Shown piece by piece: positions 47,421-57,339 of a stretch of DNA of 64,000 nt; positions within the stretch are counted from its first letter, which is position 1, and each line of letters starts with the position of its first letter. The stretch spans positions 62,001 to 126,000 of the forward strand of contig JAFAZE010000070.1 in the NCBI GenBank assembly GCA_019239975.1, in the 5' to 3' direction. Origin of the DNA: Streptosporangiaceae bacterium (GTDB lineage Bacteria; Actinomycetota; Actinomycetes; Streptosporangiales; Streptosporangiaceae). The position numbers and the translations under genes are program-made. The notes under the pieces were generated by a model that saw only the letters and a program-made list of their open reading frames with translations, ran no database searches and was not told the DNA's origin.

Positions 47421-49183
47421 GCGCCGGAGACGGCTACGACGATCCCGTTCGGCTGAGTGTTCCTCCTGGACTTCGCGGCTGGCAAAAGGCCGCCTACGAA
47501 GAGTATTTCCGGGTTCCTCACCGTGACTTCCTGCTCGTAGCCACCCCTGGCGCGGGAAAGACGACGTACGCGCTCACCGTGGCGAGGGAGCTGCTCACCC
47601 GGCGCGAGGCCGCCACCGTGACGATCGTCACGCCCACCGAGCACCTCAAGCATCAGTGGGCGCAGGCCGCGGCGCGTTTCGGGATCGCGATCGATTCCGC
47701 GTACCGCAACGCGCAGGGCCGCGCAGCCGCGGATTTCGCCGGCGTGGCCGTGACGTACGCGCAGGTCGCAGCGCACCCGGCGCTGCACCGCCAGCGCACG
47801 GAAAACCGCCGCACGCTGGTCGTCTTCGACGAGATCCATCATGCCGGCGACGCCCTGTCCTGGGGCGACGCGGTGCGGGAGGCGTTCGAGCCCGCGCGCC
47901 GGCGGCTCGCGCTGACCGGGACGCCGTTCCGCAGCGACACCAACCCGATCCCGTTCATCAGGTACGAACCCGAGGCGGACGGCTCCAAGCGCAGCGCCTC
48001 GGATTACGTGTACGGCTACGGCCCGGCCCTCGCCGACGGGGTGGTCCGCCCGGTGATCTTCCTCGCCTACTCGGGCGAGATGCACTGGCGCACCCGCGCG
48101 GGAGACGAGATCACCGCCACCCTCGGCACGCCGATGACCAAGGACCAGACCGCGCAGGCGTGGCGCACCGCGCTGGACCCGGCGGGGGAGTGGATCACCA
48201 GGGTGCTCGATGCCGCCGACCGCCGGCTCACCGAGGTGCGCCGCGGTATGCCGGACGCGGGCGGGCTGGTGATCGCGGGGGATCACGCCGACGCCCGGGC
48301 CTACGCGGCGCTGCTGCGCGGGGTCAGCGGCGAGCGGCCGGTCGTCGTGCTGTCCGACGACCCGACGGCGAGCCGCAAGATCGCCGCCTTCGCCGCGTCG
48401 CGCGACCGGTGGATGGTGGCGGTTCGCATGGTGTCCGAGGGGGTGGACATTCCCCGGCTGGCCGTCGGGGTCTACGCGACCAGCGTGTCCACGCCGCTGT
48501 TCTTCGCCCAGGCGGTCGGCCGTTTCGTCCGCGCGAGGCAGCGCGGGGAGACCGCCTCCGTGTTCGTGCCCTCGGTACCGGTCCTGCTCGGGTTTGCCGC
48601 CGAATTGGAGGCCGAACGGGACCACGTGGTACGCCACGCCGCCCTTACTCCTGAAGAGGAGCTGGCCGAGGCGCGGCGCACCCGCGACACCCCGGATTCC
48701 GGTCTCGACGGCCCGGCGTTCGAGGCGCTCAACGCCTCCGCGACGTTCGACCGCGTCCTGTACGACGGCGGCGAGTTCGGCACCGCGACCGCGCCGGGAT
48801 CTCCCGAGGAAGAAGACTTCCTCGGCCTGCCCGGCCTGCTCGATCCCGACCAGGTCGCCCTGCTGCTCCGCAAGCGCCAGGCCGCCCAGCTCGCGACCCG
48901 CTCCGCCTCGGCGACAACTGTCTCTACAGCACCATCGGCAACAACAGTAGCGTCGGCCACATCGGCCACAGCCCCGCCGGTCACGCGCGAATCGCTCGCC
49001 GCGCTGCGCAAGGAACTCAACGGCCTCGTCGGCGCGTGGAGCCACCGCACCGGGCAGCCGCACGGCGTCATCCACGCCGAGCTGCGCCGCACCTGCGGCG
49101 GCCCGCCGCTGCCCCAGGCATCGGCGGACCAGATCCGCGCCCGCGTCGCGATGATCCGCCGCTGGGCCGCGTCCGGCCGCTAA
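47417..49183 (+). CDS. DEAD/DEAH-box superfamily 2 helicase
   Basis: 588 residues from GTG 47417. Motif I is VATPGAGKTTYAL, motif II DEIHHAGDALSW, motif III ALTGTPFRSDTNP, and motif VI QAVGRFVRARQRGE. The first domain starts with a Q-motif-like LRGWQKAAYEEYF. A Ser/Thr/Ala-rich low-complexity stretch (about residues 495-520) separates the helicase core from a C-terminal helical segment SLAALRKELNGLVGAWSHRT that may contact DNA or RNA. Substrate unknown. Confidence 0.92.
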   Translation: MSAGDGYDDPVRLSVPPGLRGWQKAAYEEYFRVPHRDFLLVATPGAGKTTYALTVARELLTRREAATVTIVTPTEHLKHQWAQAAARFGIAIDSAYRNAQGRAAADFAGVAVTYAQVAAHPALHRQRTENRRTLVVFDEIHHAGDALSWGDAVREAFEPARRRLALTGTPFRSDTNPIPFIRYEPEADGSKRSASDYVYGYGPALADGVVRPVIFLAYSGEMHWRTRAGDEITATLGTPMTKDQTAQAWRTALDPAGEWITRVLDAADRRLTEVRRGMPDAGGLVIAGDHADARAYAALLRGVSGERPVVVLSDDPTASRKIAAFAASRDRWMVAVRMVSEGVDIPRLAVGVYATSVSTPLFFAQAVGRFVRARQRGETASVFVPSVPVLLGFAAELEAERDHVVRHAALTPEEELAEARRTRDTPDSGLDGPAFEALNASATFDRVLYDGGEFGTATAPGSPEEEDFLGLPGLLDPDQVALLLRKRQAAQLATRSASATTVSTAPSATTVASATSATAPPVTRESLAALRKELNGLVGAWSHRTGQPHGVIHAELRRTCGGPPLPQASADQIRARVAMIRRWAASGR

Positions 49184-49225
49184 ACCGCAACGGCCACCCG
49201 GCCCCCGCCCGGCGCCGCCCCCAAT

Positions 49226-49280
49226 GGGGCCAAATGCGCCAGCGGCCCCGTCCAGTGGGGCCATTGGCGCCAGCGGCCCC
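49226..49280 (-). repeat. Two copies of the 24-nt GGGGCC...GGCCCC element
   Basis: Copies at 49226-49249 and 49257-49280, separated by GTCCAGT, inverted relative to the 29544 pair but with a similar 7-nt spacer in the same orientation (GCCCAGT there). Between the convergent helicase and pncA genes. Confidence 0.9.
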
Positions 49281-49296
49281 GTGCAAGGGCGCGGGT

Positions 49297-49896
49297 TCAG
49301 GCCTGAGTTTCGGGGGTCACGCCGGCGGCGCCGCCGGAAACGTCGATGCCCAGGGCGCGCATGGCGGCTATGGCCTGGACGGTGGTGCCGGCGTTCACGC
49401 CGGCGGTCAGGTCGAGCAGCACCCGGGTACCGAACCCGGCCCGAGCCGCGTCGATCGCCGTCGCGCGCACGCAGTAGTCGGTGGCGATGCCCACCACGTC
49501 GACCGAATCCACGCCGTGCCGCCTGAGCCAGTCGGCCAGCGATGTCCCCGAGGCGTCGCTTCCCTCGAACCCGCTGTACGCGGCCGCATAGGCGCCCTTG
49601 CGGAACACGGCCTCGACCGGGCCGGTGTCCAGGTCCGGGTGAAAGTCCGCCCCCGTGGTCCCGGCGGCGCAGTGCGGCGGCCAGCTGTCGATGTAGTCCG
49701 GGTGGCTCGAGAAATGGCCGTCCGGGTCGACGTGATAGTCCTGGGTCGCCACCACGTGCGCGTAGTCGTGGTCCCCGGCGGCCAGCAGCGAGCTGATCCG
49801 GCCGGCGACGGCGGTACCGCCGAGTACGGCGAGTGAACCGCCTTCGCAGAAGTCGTTCTGCACGTCGGTGATGATCAGCGCGCGCACGGTACCCAC
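49297..49896 (-). CDS. pncA: Nicotinamidase / isochorismatase-family hydrolase
   Basis: Hydrolyses nicotinamide to nicotinate in NAD salvage. The catalytic triad is visible: Asp11 in ITDVQNDFCEGGSLAV, Lys in FRKGAYAAAY and Cys in GIATDYCVRATAID; the metal histidines lie in TQDYHVDPDGHFSSH. 199 residues. GTG at 49896 or 49887 could be the start. pncB, the next enzyme of the pathway, is adjacent on the same strand. Confidence 0.94.
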   Translation of the reverse strand: MGTVRALIITDVQNDFCEGGSLAVLGGTAVAGRISSLLAAGDHDYAHVVATQDYHVDPDGHFSSHPDYIDSWPPHCAAGTTGADFHPDLDTGPVEAVFRKGAYAAAYSGFEGSDASGTSLADWLRRHGVDSVDVVGIATDYCVRATAIDAARAGFGTRVLLDLTAGVNAGTTVQAIAAMRALGIDVSGGAAGVTPETQA

Positions 49897-49941
49897 CGTA
49901 TCGCGCGGACGGGAGCACTCACCCCACGCCCGCGGCGGCGC

Positions 49942-51285
49942 TCAGTCCTCCTCCCCGTCGGGCTCGAACACGGTCGGTATGGCCGGGTAGCCGCGGGAGA
50001 GCTGCAGCGCGTACGACGGAAGCTCGGCGAGCGCCTCCTCATGGCGCGACCGCGCGGCGCCGGCCGGCTCACGCCCGACGATCTCCCCGTCGCGCACGAG
50101 CTCCCGCAGCAGCACCCGGTCCCGTGGCCCGGGCGACGGGGGGATCAGGCTGATCCGCTCGGCCACCGCGGTCCCGCGGTCGTCGCGGTGCCGGATCGCC
50201 CACTTCCGGCCGCCGCGCCCGGGCTTGCCCACCGAGCGCTTGGCCACCGGGCGCAGCTCACCGGAATCGTCCGACCTGGCCACCAGCTTGTAGACCATCG
50301 CCGCGGTCGGCGCGCCGGACCCGGTGACCAGCGACGTGCCCACGCCGTACCCGTCGACCGGCGCCGCGGCGAGCGCGGCGATCGAGTACTCGTCCAGGTC
50401 CCCGGTGAGCACGATGCGGGTGTTCGGCGCGCCGAGCGAGTCGAGCAGCGCGCGCACCTGGCCGGCCACCTCGGGCAGGTCGCCGCTGTCGACCCGCACC
50501 GCGCCGAGTTCCGGCCCGGCCACGTCGACGGCCGTGCGCACCGCCCGCGCGACGTCGTACGTGTCCACCAGCAGGGTGGTGTCCTTGCCGAGCGCCTCGA
50601 GCTGGGACACGAAGGCGTGCCGCTCGCTGTCGTGCACCAGCGTGAACGCGTGCGCGCTGGTGCCGCCGGACGGCACGCCGTACTCGAACCGCGCGCGCAG
50701 GTTCGACGTGGAGGCGAACCCGGCGATGTAGGCCGCCCGCGCGCTGGCGACCGCCGCCCGCTCGTGGGTACGGCGGGAGCCCATCTCGATCAGCGGCCGC
50801 CCGCAGGCCGCCGACACCATGCGGGAGGCCGCCGAGGCGATCGCGCTGTCGTGGTTGAGTATCGACAGCGTCACGGTCTCCAGGATCACCGCCTCGGCGA
50901 AGGTTCCCTCCACCACCAGGATCGGCGAGCCCGGGAAATAGCAGTCGCCCTCGGCGTAGCCCCAGACGTTTCCGCCGAAACGGTATGCTTCGAGGTAACG
51001 GAGCGTGGCCTCGTCCACGATGCCGGCGTCTTGCAGGAACTCCAGGTCCGCCGGGCCGAACCGGAACCGCTCGATGGCATCGAGCAGCCGCCCGGTACCG
51101 GCGACCACGCCGTAGCGGCGGCCGTGCGGCAGGTGCCGGGCGAATACCTCGAATACCGCCTTCCGGTGCGCCGCGCCGCTGTGCAGCGCGGCCTGGAGCA
51201 TGGTCAGTTCATAATGGTCGGTCAGCAACGCGGTTCCCTGGGCGGCGCCGCCGTCCGGAGGTTCACTGTTCACCGGATTCGTCAC
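49942..51285 (-). CDS. pncB: Nicotinate phosphoribosyltransferase
   Basis: Joins nicotinate to PRPP to form nicotinate mononucleotide. GTG 51285 ([13 protein letters not shown]) is chosen because it avoids the divergent clpS gene; the frame is open to 51348. Recognisable: [57 protein letters not shown] and [16 protein letters not shown]. 447 residues. Ends 45 nt before pncA. Confidence 0.95.
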   Translation of the reverse strand: MTNPVNSEPPDGGAAQGTALLTDHYELTMLQAALHSGAAHRKAVFEVFARHLPHGRRYGVVAGTGRLLDAIERFRFGPADLEFLQDAGIVDEATLRYLEAYRFGGNVWGYAEGDCYFPGSPILVVEGTFAEAVILETVTLSILNHDSAIASAASRMVSAACGRPLIEMGSRRTHERAAVASARAAYIAGFASTSNLRARFEYGVPSGGTSAHAFTLVHDSERHAFVSQLEALGKDTTLLVDTYDVARAVRTAVDVAGPELGAVRVDSGDLPEVAGQVRALLDSLGAPNTRIVLTGDLDEYSIAALAAAPVDGYGVGTSLVTGSGAPTAAMVYKLVARSDDSGELRPVAKRSVGKPGRGGRKWAIRHRDDRGTAVAERISLIPPSPGPRDRVLLRELVRDGEIVGREPAGAARSRHEEALAELPSYALQLSRGYPAIPTVFEPDGEED

Positions 51286-51319
51286 AGGTGGAAGACTACG
51301 TACAGGGAGGTGCGTACGA

Positions 51320-51610
51320 GTGAGCGTGGCGCCCGCTGAGGTAGACATGCCGCGTTCCGCGGATCACACGGTGCCTGACAAGCCATGGGTGACGATCGTG
51401 TGGAACGATCCCATAAACCTGATGCCGTACGTTACCTATGTGTTTGAGCACGTATTCGGGTACCCGAAAGCAAAGGCGGAGCGGCTGATGCTGGAGGTAC
51501 ACCACAAGGGCAAGGCCGTCGTCGCGGCCGGCGCCCGCGAGGCGATGGAACATAACGTCGAGGTGCTGCACGGGTACGGACTGTGGGCAACCGTCCGGCA
51601 GGACAGGTAG
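51320..51610 (+). CDS. clpS: ATP-dependent Clp protease adaptor
   Basis: N-end rule adaptor delivering substrates to ClpC/ClpA. 96 residues; GTG 51320. The family pattern [40 protein letters not shown] and the [16 protein letters not shown] end are all present; Asn and Asp in WNDP and the helix with HHKGK form the known N-degron pocket. First gene of the block shared with Mycobacterium Rv1331-Rv1336. Confidence 0.96.
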   Translation: MSVAPAEVDMPRSADHTVPDKPWVTIVWNDPINLMPYVTYVFEHVFGYPKAKAERLMLEVHHKGKAVVAAGAREAMEHNVEVLHGYGLWATVRQDR

Positions 51611-52184
51611 GTGGACATGTTCCGGCCGACAAGGGACGGGGGCGCCAGCGTCCGGTTCGGCGCGGGCGAGGCGTCGCTGCTGCGCAGCCTCATCGGCCAG
51701 GTCATGGACCTGATTGGCGCCGCGCGGCCGGAGGCTGACCTGGCAGGCGGCCGTCGTGCCGGCGGCGAAACCGCCGATGACCTGGAACTCCTCCTCACAC
51801 AGGACCGGCCGGCGGAATCACCGGAAGACCCCGTCCTCGCCCGGCTGCTGCCCGACGGCTACCGCGACGATCCCGGCGCGGCCAGCGAATTCCGCAGGTA
51901 CACCGAGCAGTCCCTGCGCGAGGCGAAGCAGGCCTCGGCTCAGACGCTGCTGGACACGCTGCCCCCCGGCGGCGGCCGGATCCGGCTGTCCGGCGACGAG
52001 GCGCGGGCGTGGCTGCGCGCGATCAACGATGTGCGGCTGGCATTCGGCGTCCGCCTCGATGTGTCCGAGGACTTCGAGGAGCAGCTCTCGGCGCTCGACC
52101 CGGAGGACCCGAAGGTCGCGGCCTTCGAGGTGTACGGCTGGCTCGGCGCGGTCCAGGCGTCGCTCGTCGACGCGCTGGCCTTAG
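51611..52184 (+). CDS. DUF2017 family protein, stop codon out of frame
   Basis: Function unknown; always between clpS and the mec-cysO-cysM genes. GTG 51611 (alternative ATG 51617) starts at the clpS stop. The conserved end AFEVYGWLGAVQASLVDALA is reached at 52178, giving the usual 190 residues, but no stop follows in frame. A TAG at 52182-52184 is one frame away, as if one base had been gained or lost near the end. As written, the frame stays open through mec and joins cysO in frame, stopping only at 52978. A sequencing error or a real frameshift are both possible; the end given is where the domain ends. Confidence 0.75.
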
Positions 52185-52214
52185 ACCGCGGACCGCACGG
52201 TACGCTCAGCCATC

Positions 52215-52619
52215 ATGCTGACGATCCCCCGCGAGCTCTACGACAAGGTCGTGGAGCACGCCCGGAAAGACCATCCGGACGAGGCGTGCGGCGTGCTGGC
52301 CGGCCCGGCGGGCAGCGACCGTCCCGAGCGGTTCATCCCCATGCAGAACGCCGAGCGCTCGCCGACCTTCTACCGGTTCGACTCCATGGAGCAGTTCCGC
52401 GTGTGGCGCGACATGGACGACCGCGACGAGGAGCCGGTGGTGATCTACCACTCGCACACCGCGACGGAGGCGTACCCGTCGCGCACGGACATCTCCTACG
52501 CCAGCGAGCCGAACGCGCACTACGTCCTGGTGTCGACCCGCGACGAGCGCGACGCCGAGTTCCGCTCGTTCCGCATCACCGGCGGAGAGGTGTCCGAGGA
52601 GCCCGTCCAGGTCATCTGA
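52215..52619 (+). CDS. mec: JAMM/M67 metallopeptidase (Mec-type)
   Basis: Zinc peptidase that in Mycobacterium releases cysteine from the CysO-cysteine adduct. 134 residues. The JAMM signature is complete: Glu in HPDEACGVLAG, HSH followed by S and D in YHSHTATEAYPSRTD. ATG 52215. The order mec-cysO-cysM matches Rv1334-Rv1336, so the same role in sulfide-carrier-based cysteine synthesis is likely. Confidence 0.93.
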   Translation: MLTIPRELYDKVVEHARKDHPDEACGVLAGPAGSDRPERFIPMQNAERSPTFYRFDSMEQFRVWRDMDDRDEEPVVIYHSHTATEAYPSRTDISYASEPNAHYVLVSTRDERDAEFRSFRITGGEVSEEPVQVI

Positions 52620-52687
52620 AAGGAATGATCCCGCCCCCCGCCGGGTTTCCATCCAAGGCATGCCGAGTTCACCGAGGAGCGTTGTCC

Positions 52688-52978
52688 ATGGCCATCGAGG
52701 TCCGCATCCCGACGATCCTGCGCAGCTATACCGGCGGCGCGAAGCTGGTGCAGGGTTCCGGATCCACCCTGAGCGAGCTGATCGCCGATCTGGACAGCCA
52801 GCACGGCGGCCTGCGCGGCCGGCTCGTCGACGACGGCGGTACCCTGCGGCGTTTCGTCAACGTTTACCTCAATGACGAGGATGTGCGTTTCCTGGGCGGA
52901 CTGGAGACGCCGGTCAAGGACGGCGACACCGTCACAGTGCTTCCCGCCGTGGCCGGCGGAGCCGCCGTGGCCGGCTGA
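52688..52978 (+). CDS. cysO: Sulfur-carrier protein CysO (ThiS/MoaD family) with extended C-terminus
   Basis: Ubiquitin-like carrier whose C-terminal glycine becomes a thiocarboxylate for CysM. ATG 52688 with GAGGAG seven bases upstream; 96 residues. The fold shows AIEVRIPTILRSYTGGAKLV, RFVNVYLNDEDVRF and DGDTVTVLPAVAGG. In Mycobacterium the protein ends with this GG; here five residues (AAVAG) follow, from a small duplication of GCCGTGGCCGGC. They must be removed before thiocarboxylation, as in carrier/JAMM pairs such as QbsE/QbsD. Confidence 0.92.
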   Translation: MAIEVRIPTILRSYTGGAKLVQGSGSTLSELIADLDSQHGGLRGRLVDDGGTLRRFVNVYLNDEDVRFLGGLETPVKDGDTVTVLPAVAGGAAVAG

Positions 52979-52990
52979 CCATCCGATTGA

Positions 52991-53967
<977 letters not shown>

Positions 53968-53983
53968 CACCACGTATCCGCTC

Positions 53984-56308
53984 TCAGGAGACGGCGTACG
54001 CCCGGGTGATCGTCTCGGCGATCTGCCCGCCCGCCGCGTCGGCCGCGGTCACCCGCAGCGTGACGAGGCTTCCCGCCGGGGCGCCGAACGTCGCGCGGTA
54101 GGCTCCGCCGGAGCCCGTCACCGTGGCGGGAACCCAGGTCTTCCCGTCGTTCAGCGACACCTGCGCCGTGACATGCGTGACCTTCGCCGCCTTCGCGAGC
54201 TGCAGGTGCCCGGCGGAGATGTCCACGGTCTGCGGCCCCGGCCCCGCCCGGCCCGTCAAAGTCAGCCCCGGCACCGCGTACTCCAGCGTCAGCAGCGGCT
54301 GCGGCGCGCAGTCCCGCCCGGTCAGCCTCGTCCTCGGCGAGAATACGCACGCCCAGCCCGGCGGCACCGTGGCGCCCGGCTGGGCCACCGAGTGCCACGT
54401 CCACACCGTCTGGCTGGCCGTGGACAGCGGGTAAGGCTGCCCGGTCCGCGACGCGTTCAGCACGAACCTGATCGTGGACGGCCCTGGCCGCACGGGCACC
54501 TGCTTGTAGAAGTCGCCTCCGGACCAGCCCGGTGAGGTCAGCGCGCTGCCCGACGCGATCTTCGTCCCGTTCTGGTCGATCTCGTACGTGCCGCCGAACG
54601 TGCCCACGCTGCCGGCCTCGCCGGGCAGGTAACCCGACCCGGTGTGGCCGGGTGTGCCGTCGCTGAACGGCGTCATGTCGAGGGTCAGCGTGTCGCCGGA
54701 GCGGCTCGCCGACACCAGCGCCGGAGCCGCGCTGGCCGCGCCGAGCACGTTCACGCTGGGCGCCGTGTGCAGCGGGTACGCGTTCCAGTAGGCCGCTGTC
54801 ACCTGGCCCGCGCGGAACGTCCGCCAGGTGTCCTGCTGGCCCCCGGACAGCGCCCCCCACCCCTGGAAGTACTGGGTGTACCACTGCACCGCCGGGCTGC
54901 CCGCGGTCAGGTACTCGGTCCGCTGCTCCGGAACCGGCATCGAGAACGCGTAGCCGCCTCCGGGGCCGCCCTCCCGGATCTGGAGCGGGAACAGGCCGCC
55001 CTGCAGCACGCCGCCGGTGCCTGCCACGTCGGCGTAGTACCGCGCGCCGGCCGTCGCGAGGCTCCGCGGGTCCACGGTGATCTGCTGCGAGTGCACGAGG
55101 CCGCTGAGATCCTGGTAGGTGACGTTGTACTCGTACGGGTTCGCCGCGCCGGCGGGGGAGAACAGCTGGCCGAAGGTGAATATCCGCAGACCGCCCACGG
55201 TGGGCCGCCGGCTGGTCGGGCTGACCCACATCGGGAACCCTTCGACCTCGCTGCCCCAGATGTTAACGATCGGGCCGGCCGCCCCCAGGCGCATCAGCTG
55301 GAAGTTGACGTCACCGGGAACCGACGGCCGCGGCGTGCGAAAGCCGGCCTCGCTGCCGGCCGACCTCTCGGCGACAGCCACCGAGGTGTTCGCGGTCACG
55401 GTGAACTGCGGCAGGATCGCGAACCGCTGGGCGACCGGCGCTCCCGCCCGGTTCATGTCGGTGAAGACCGCTATCGCCCAGTAGTGCCCGGCCGGCACGC
55501 TGAACTTCGCGGTGCCGCGGTAGAAGTCGTTTACCGACCCGAGGAAGGGCGGCTCGGCGAGGCGGGAGGCGTCGTCGGCGTTGAACACCATCACCACGTC
55601 ACCCGTGTCGGGCTTGCCGGCCAGGTTGGTGCCGTCGACGGTGAGCGTGTGCATCGGGAACCGCGGCGCGGGGCGCTGGGCCGGGCGGGTCCCCGCGAGG
55701 CTGACCGTGACGCCGCCGGCGAAGATACCGTCCGTTCCGTAACTTCCTTGTGCATGATCGGCCTGGAACTGCCGCAGCAGGGCCGCGCCGAACACCTGCG
55801 CCGACGACGCGGTCAGATAGCCGGCCGCCACGCCGGCGCCCGCACTGGTGATCCTCACGCCGGGCAGGGACGGCTCCGCGCCCGTGTAGCTCACCCGGAC
55901 GGGCAGCATGCCGCCCCGCGCGCGGGCGGCGAGGGCGCTGACGTCGAAGAGGCTGGGATCGAGGCCCCGGCCCAGGTAGGGCAGCGCCACGGCGGGAATC
56001 TCATAGCTCGTCCCGCCCGCGCTGAGCCGCAGCAGCGACCCGGCGAAACCGCGCGCTGACGGTATCACCGTCACGGCGCTGCGCCCGCCCGGCCCGCTGG
56101 TGATCGCGATCCGGTCGCCGTTGACGAGCAGCGCGTCCCGCTGCGCGGCCACGGCCTGGGCCGGGGCGGCGCCGGTACGGACGGCCGCCGGTTTCGCGGC
56201 CGTGCTTGCCGCGGACGGTCCCATCCCGATCGTGAGCGCCGCGGCGATGGCGAGCCCCGCCGCGGCGACCACGGGCAGCCGGGACGCAGCGGGCGGACGG
56301 TGGTTCAC
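53984..56308 (-). CDS. Large secreted protein resembling S8 peptidase flanking domains, without a protease domain
   Basis: 774 residues from GTG 56308, chosen because AGGAGG lies five bases upstream. Signal peptide: SRLPVVAAAGLAIAAALTIG. The N-terminal third (ALLVNGDRIAITSGPGGRSA, LGRGLDPSLFDVSALAARAR) matches the pro-region of large actinobacterial subtilisins. The C-terminal third (LLTLEYAVPGLTLTGRAGPG, VTAQVSLNDGKTWVPATVTG) matches their C-terminal Ig-like domains. No Asp-His-Ser subtilisin motifs (DTG, HGT, GTSMA types) occur between. It occupies the place where Mycobacterium has rhomboid and murI genes. Function unknown. Confidence 0.85.
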   Translation of the reverse strand: MNHRPPAASRLPVVAAAGLAIAAALTIGMGPSAASTAAKPAAVRTGAAPAQAVAAQRDALLVNGDRIAITSGPGGRSAVTVIPSARGFAGSLLRLSAGGTSYEIPAVALPYLGRGLDPSLFDVSALAARARGGMLPVRVSYTGAEPSLPGVRITSAGAGVAAGYLTASSAQVFGAALLRQFQADHAQGSYGTDGIFAGGVTVSLAGTRPAQRPAPRFPMHTLTVDGTNLAGKPDTGDVVMVFNADDASRLAEPPFLGSVNDFYRGTAKFSVPAGHYWAIAVFTDMNRAGAPVAQRFAILPQFTVTANTSVAVAERSAGSEAGFRTPRPSVPGDVNFQLMRLGAAGPIVNIWGSEVEGFPMWVSPTSRRPTVGGLRIFTFGQLFSPAGAANPYEYNVTYQDLSGLVHSQQITVDPRSLATAGARYYADVAGTGGVLQGGLFPLQIREGGPGGGYAFSMPVPEQRTEYLTAGSPAVQWYTQYFQGWGALSGGQQDTWRTFRAGQVTAAYWNAYPLHTAPSVNVLGAASAAPALVSASRSGDTLTLDMTPFSDGTPGHTGSGYLPGEAGSVGTFGGTYEIDQNGTKIASGSALTSPGWSGGDFYKQVPVRPGPSTIRFVLNASRTGQPYPLSTASQTVWTWHSVAQPGATVPPGWACVFSPRTRLTGRDCAPQPLLTLEYAVPGLTLTGRAGPGPQTVDISAGHLQLAKAAKVTHVTAQVSLNDGKTWVPATVTGSGGAYRATFGAPAGSLVTLRVTAADAAGGQIAETITRAYAVS

Positions 56309-56429
56309 GCGAGCCTCCTGGAGGGTCATCCTTGCCGGGCTTGCTTCGGGGCCGCTTGCCGGGACGCCGGCTTCCCCGATATACCACGCCGTGAAGAGGC
56401 CCTGGGCGTTGACACTCGTTGCACGAATC

Positions 56430-56481
56430 ATGCGGCAACTTCGGTCCCCCCGGGCATGCGGCAACCTCGGTCCCCCCGGGC
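56430..56481 (+). repeat. 26-bp tandem duplication upstream of the metallo-hydrolase gene
   Basis: Units 56430-56455 and 56456-56481 (both starting ATGCGGCAAC) differ at one position. They end 11 nt before the start codon of the next gene, where ATGCGGC appears once more, so one copy boundary lies at the start codon. Confidence 0.9.
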
Positions 56482-56492
56482 ACAATGTGTGC

Positions 56493-57242
56493 ATGCGGCT
56501 GACCGTCGTGGGCTGCGCGGGGAGCTTTCCCGGCCCGGAGAGCCCCGCGTCCTGTTACCTGCTGGAGGCAGACGGGTTCCGTCTCGTCATCGATCTCGGC
56601 AACGGAGCGCTCGGCGCTCTGCAGCGATACGCGGGCCTGTTCGACGTCGACGCGATCTGCCTGAGTCACCTGCACACGGACCACTGCGTCGACCTGTACT
56701 CCTACCGGGTGGCGCGGGAGATCGCGCAGGGCGGCCCGCTGCCGCCGATCCCGGTGTTCGGCCCGGCGGGAACCGCAGAGCGGATCGCGCTGGTGCACGG
56801 CCCGGGCGGGGACGACGGCCTGGCCAAGCGGTTCACGTTCTCCACGCTCGCCCCCGGAACGTTCGAGGCCGGCCCGTTCCGCATCACCGCGGATCACGTG
56901 AACCACCCGGTGGAGACGTTCGGTTTCCGGGTCGACCACGGCGGCCGGCGGCTCGCCTACTCCGCCGACACGGGGAAGTGTGACGCGCTGACGCGGCTCG
57001 CGGCGGGCGCGGACCTGCTGCTCTGCGAGGCCTCGTTCCTGGAGGGCCCCGGCCTGCCGGGGGACGTCCACCTCACGGGCCGCCAGGCCGGGGAGCACGC
57101 GGCGCGGGCGGGCGCCGGGGAGCTCGTGCTCACGCACCTGGTCGTGTGGAACGACCCGGCCGCCTCGCTCGCCGAGGCGGCCGGCGCCTTCGGCGGCACG
57201 GTGTCGCTGGCGGCCGCGGGCCGCGTGATCGACCTGGTGTGA
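56493..57242 (+). CDS. Metallo-beta-lactamase-fold hydrolase (Rv1339-like)
   Basis: 249 residues from ATG 56493 ([20 protein letters not shown]). Zinc ligands: [11 protein letters not shown], His in [11 protein letters not shown], Asp in [11 protein letters not shown] and the late His in [11 protein letters not shown]. The ribonuclease Z-like family member in Mycobacterium (Rv1339) lies at the same place before rphA and has been described as a cyclic nucleotide phosphodiesterase; that activity is plausible here but unproven. Confidence 0.92.
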   Translation: MRLTVVGCAGSFPGPESPASCYLLEADGFRLVIDLGNGALGALQRYAGLFDVDAICLSHLHTDHCVDLYSYRVAREIAQGGPLPPIPVFGPAGTAERIALVHGPGGDDGLAKRFTFSTLAPGTFEAGPFRITADHVNHPVETFGFRVDHGGRRLAYSADTGKCDALTRLAAGADLLLCEASFLEGPGLPGDVHLTGRQAGEHAARAGAGELVLTHLVVWNDPAASLAEAAGAFGGTVSLAAAGRVIDLV

Positions 57243-57339
57243 TCGACCTGGAACGCGCCCCGTGAATCTCCGTCCCGCCGCGCCCCCCGGTCACCGCCCG
57301 GTAGCCGGGCGGCGACCGCCCCGCTATAGGCTGGCCACC

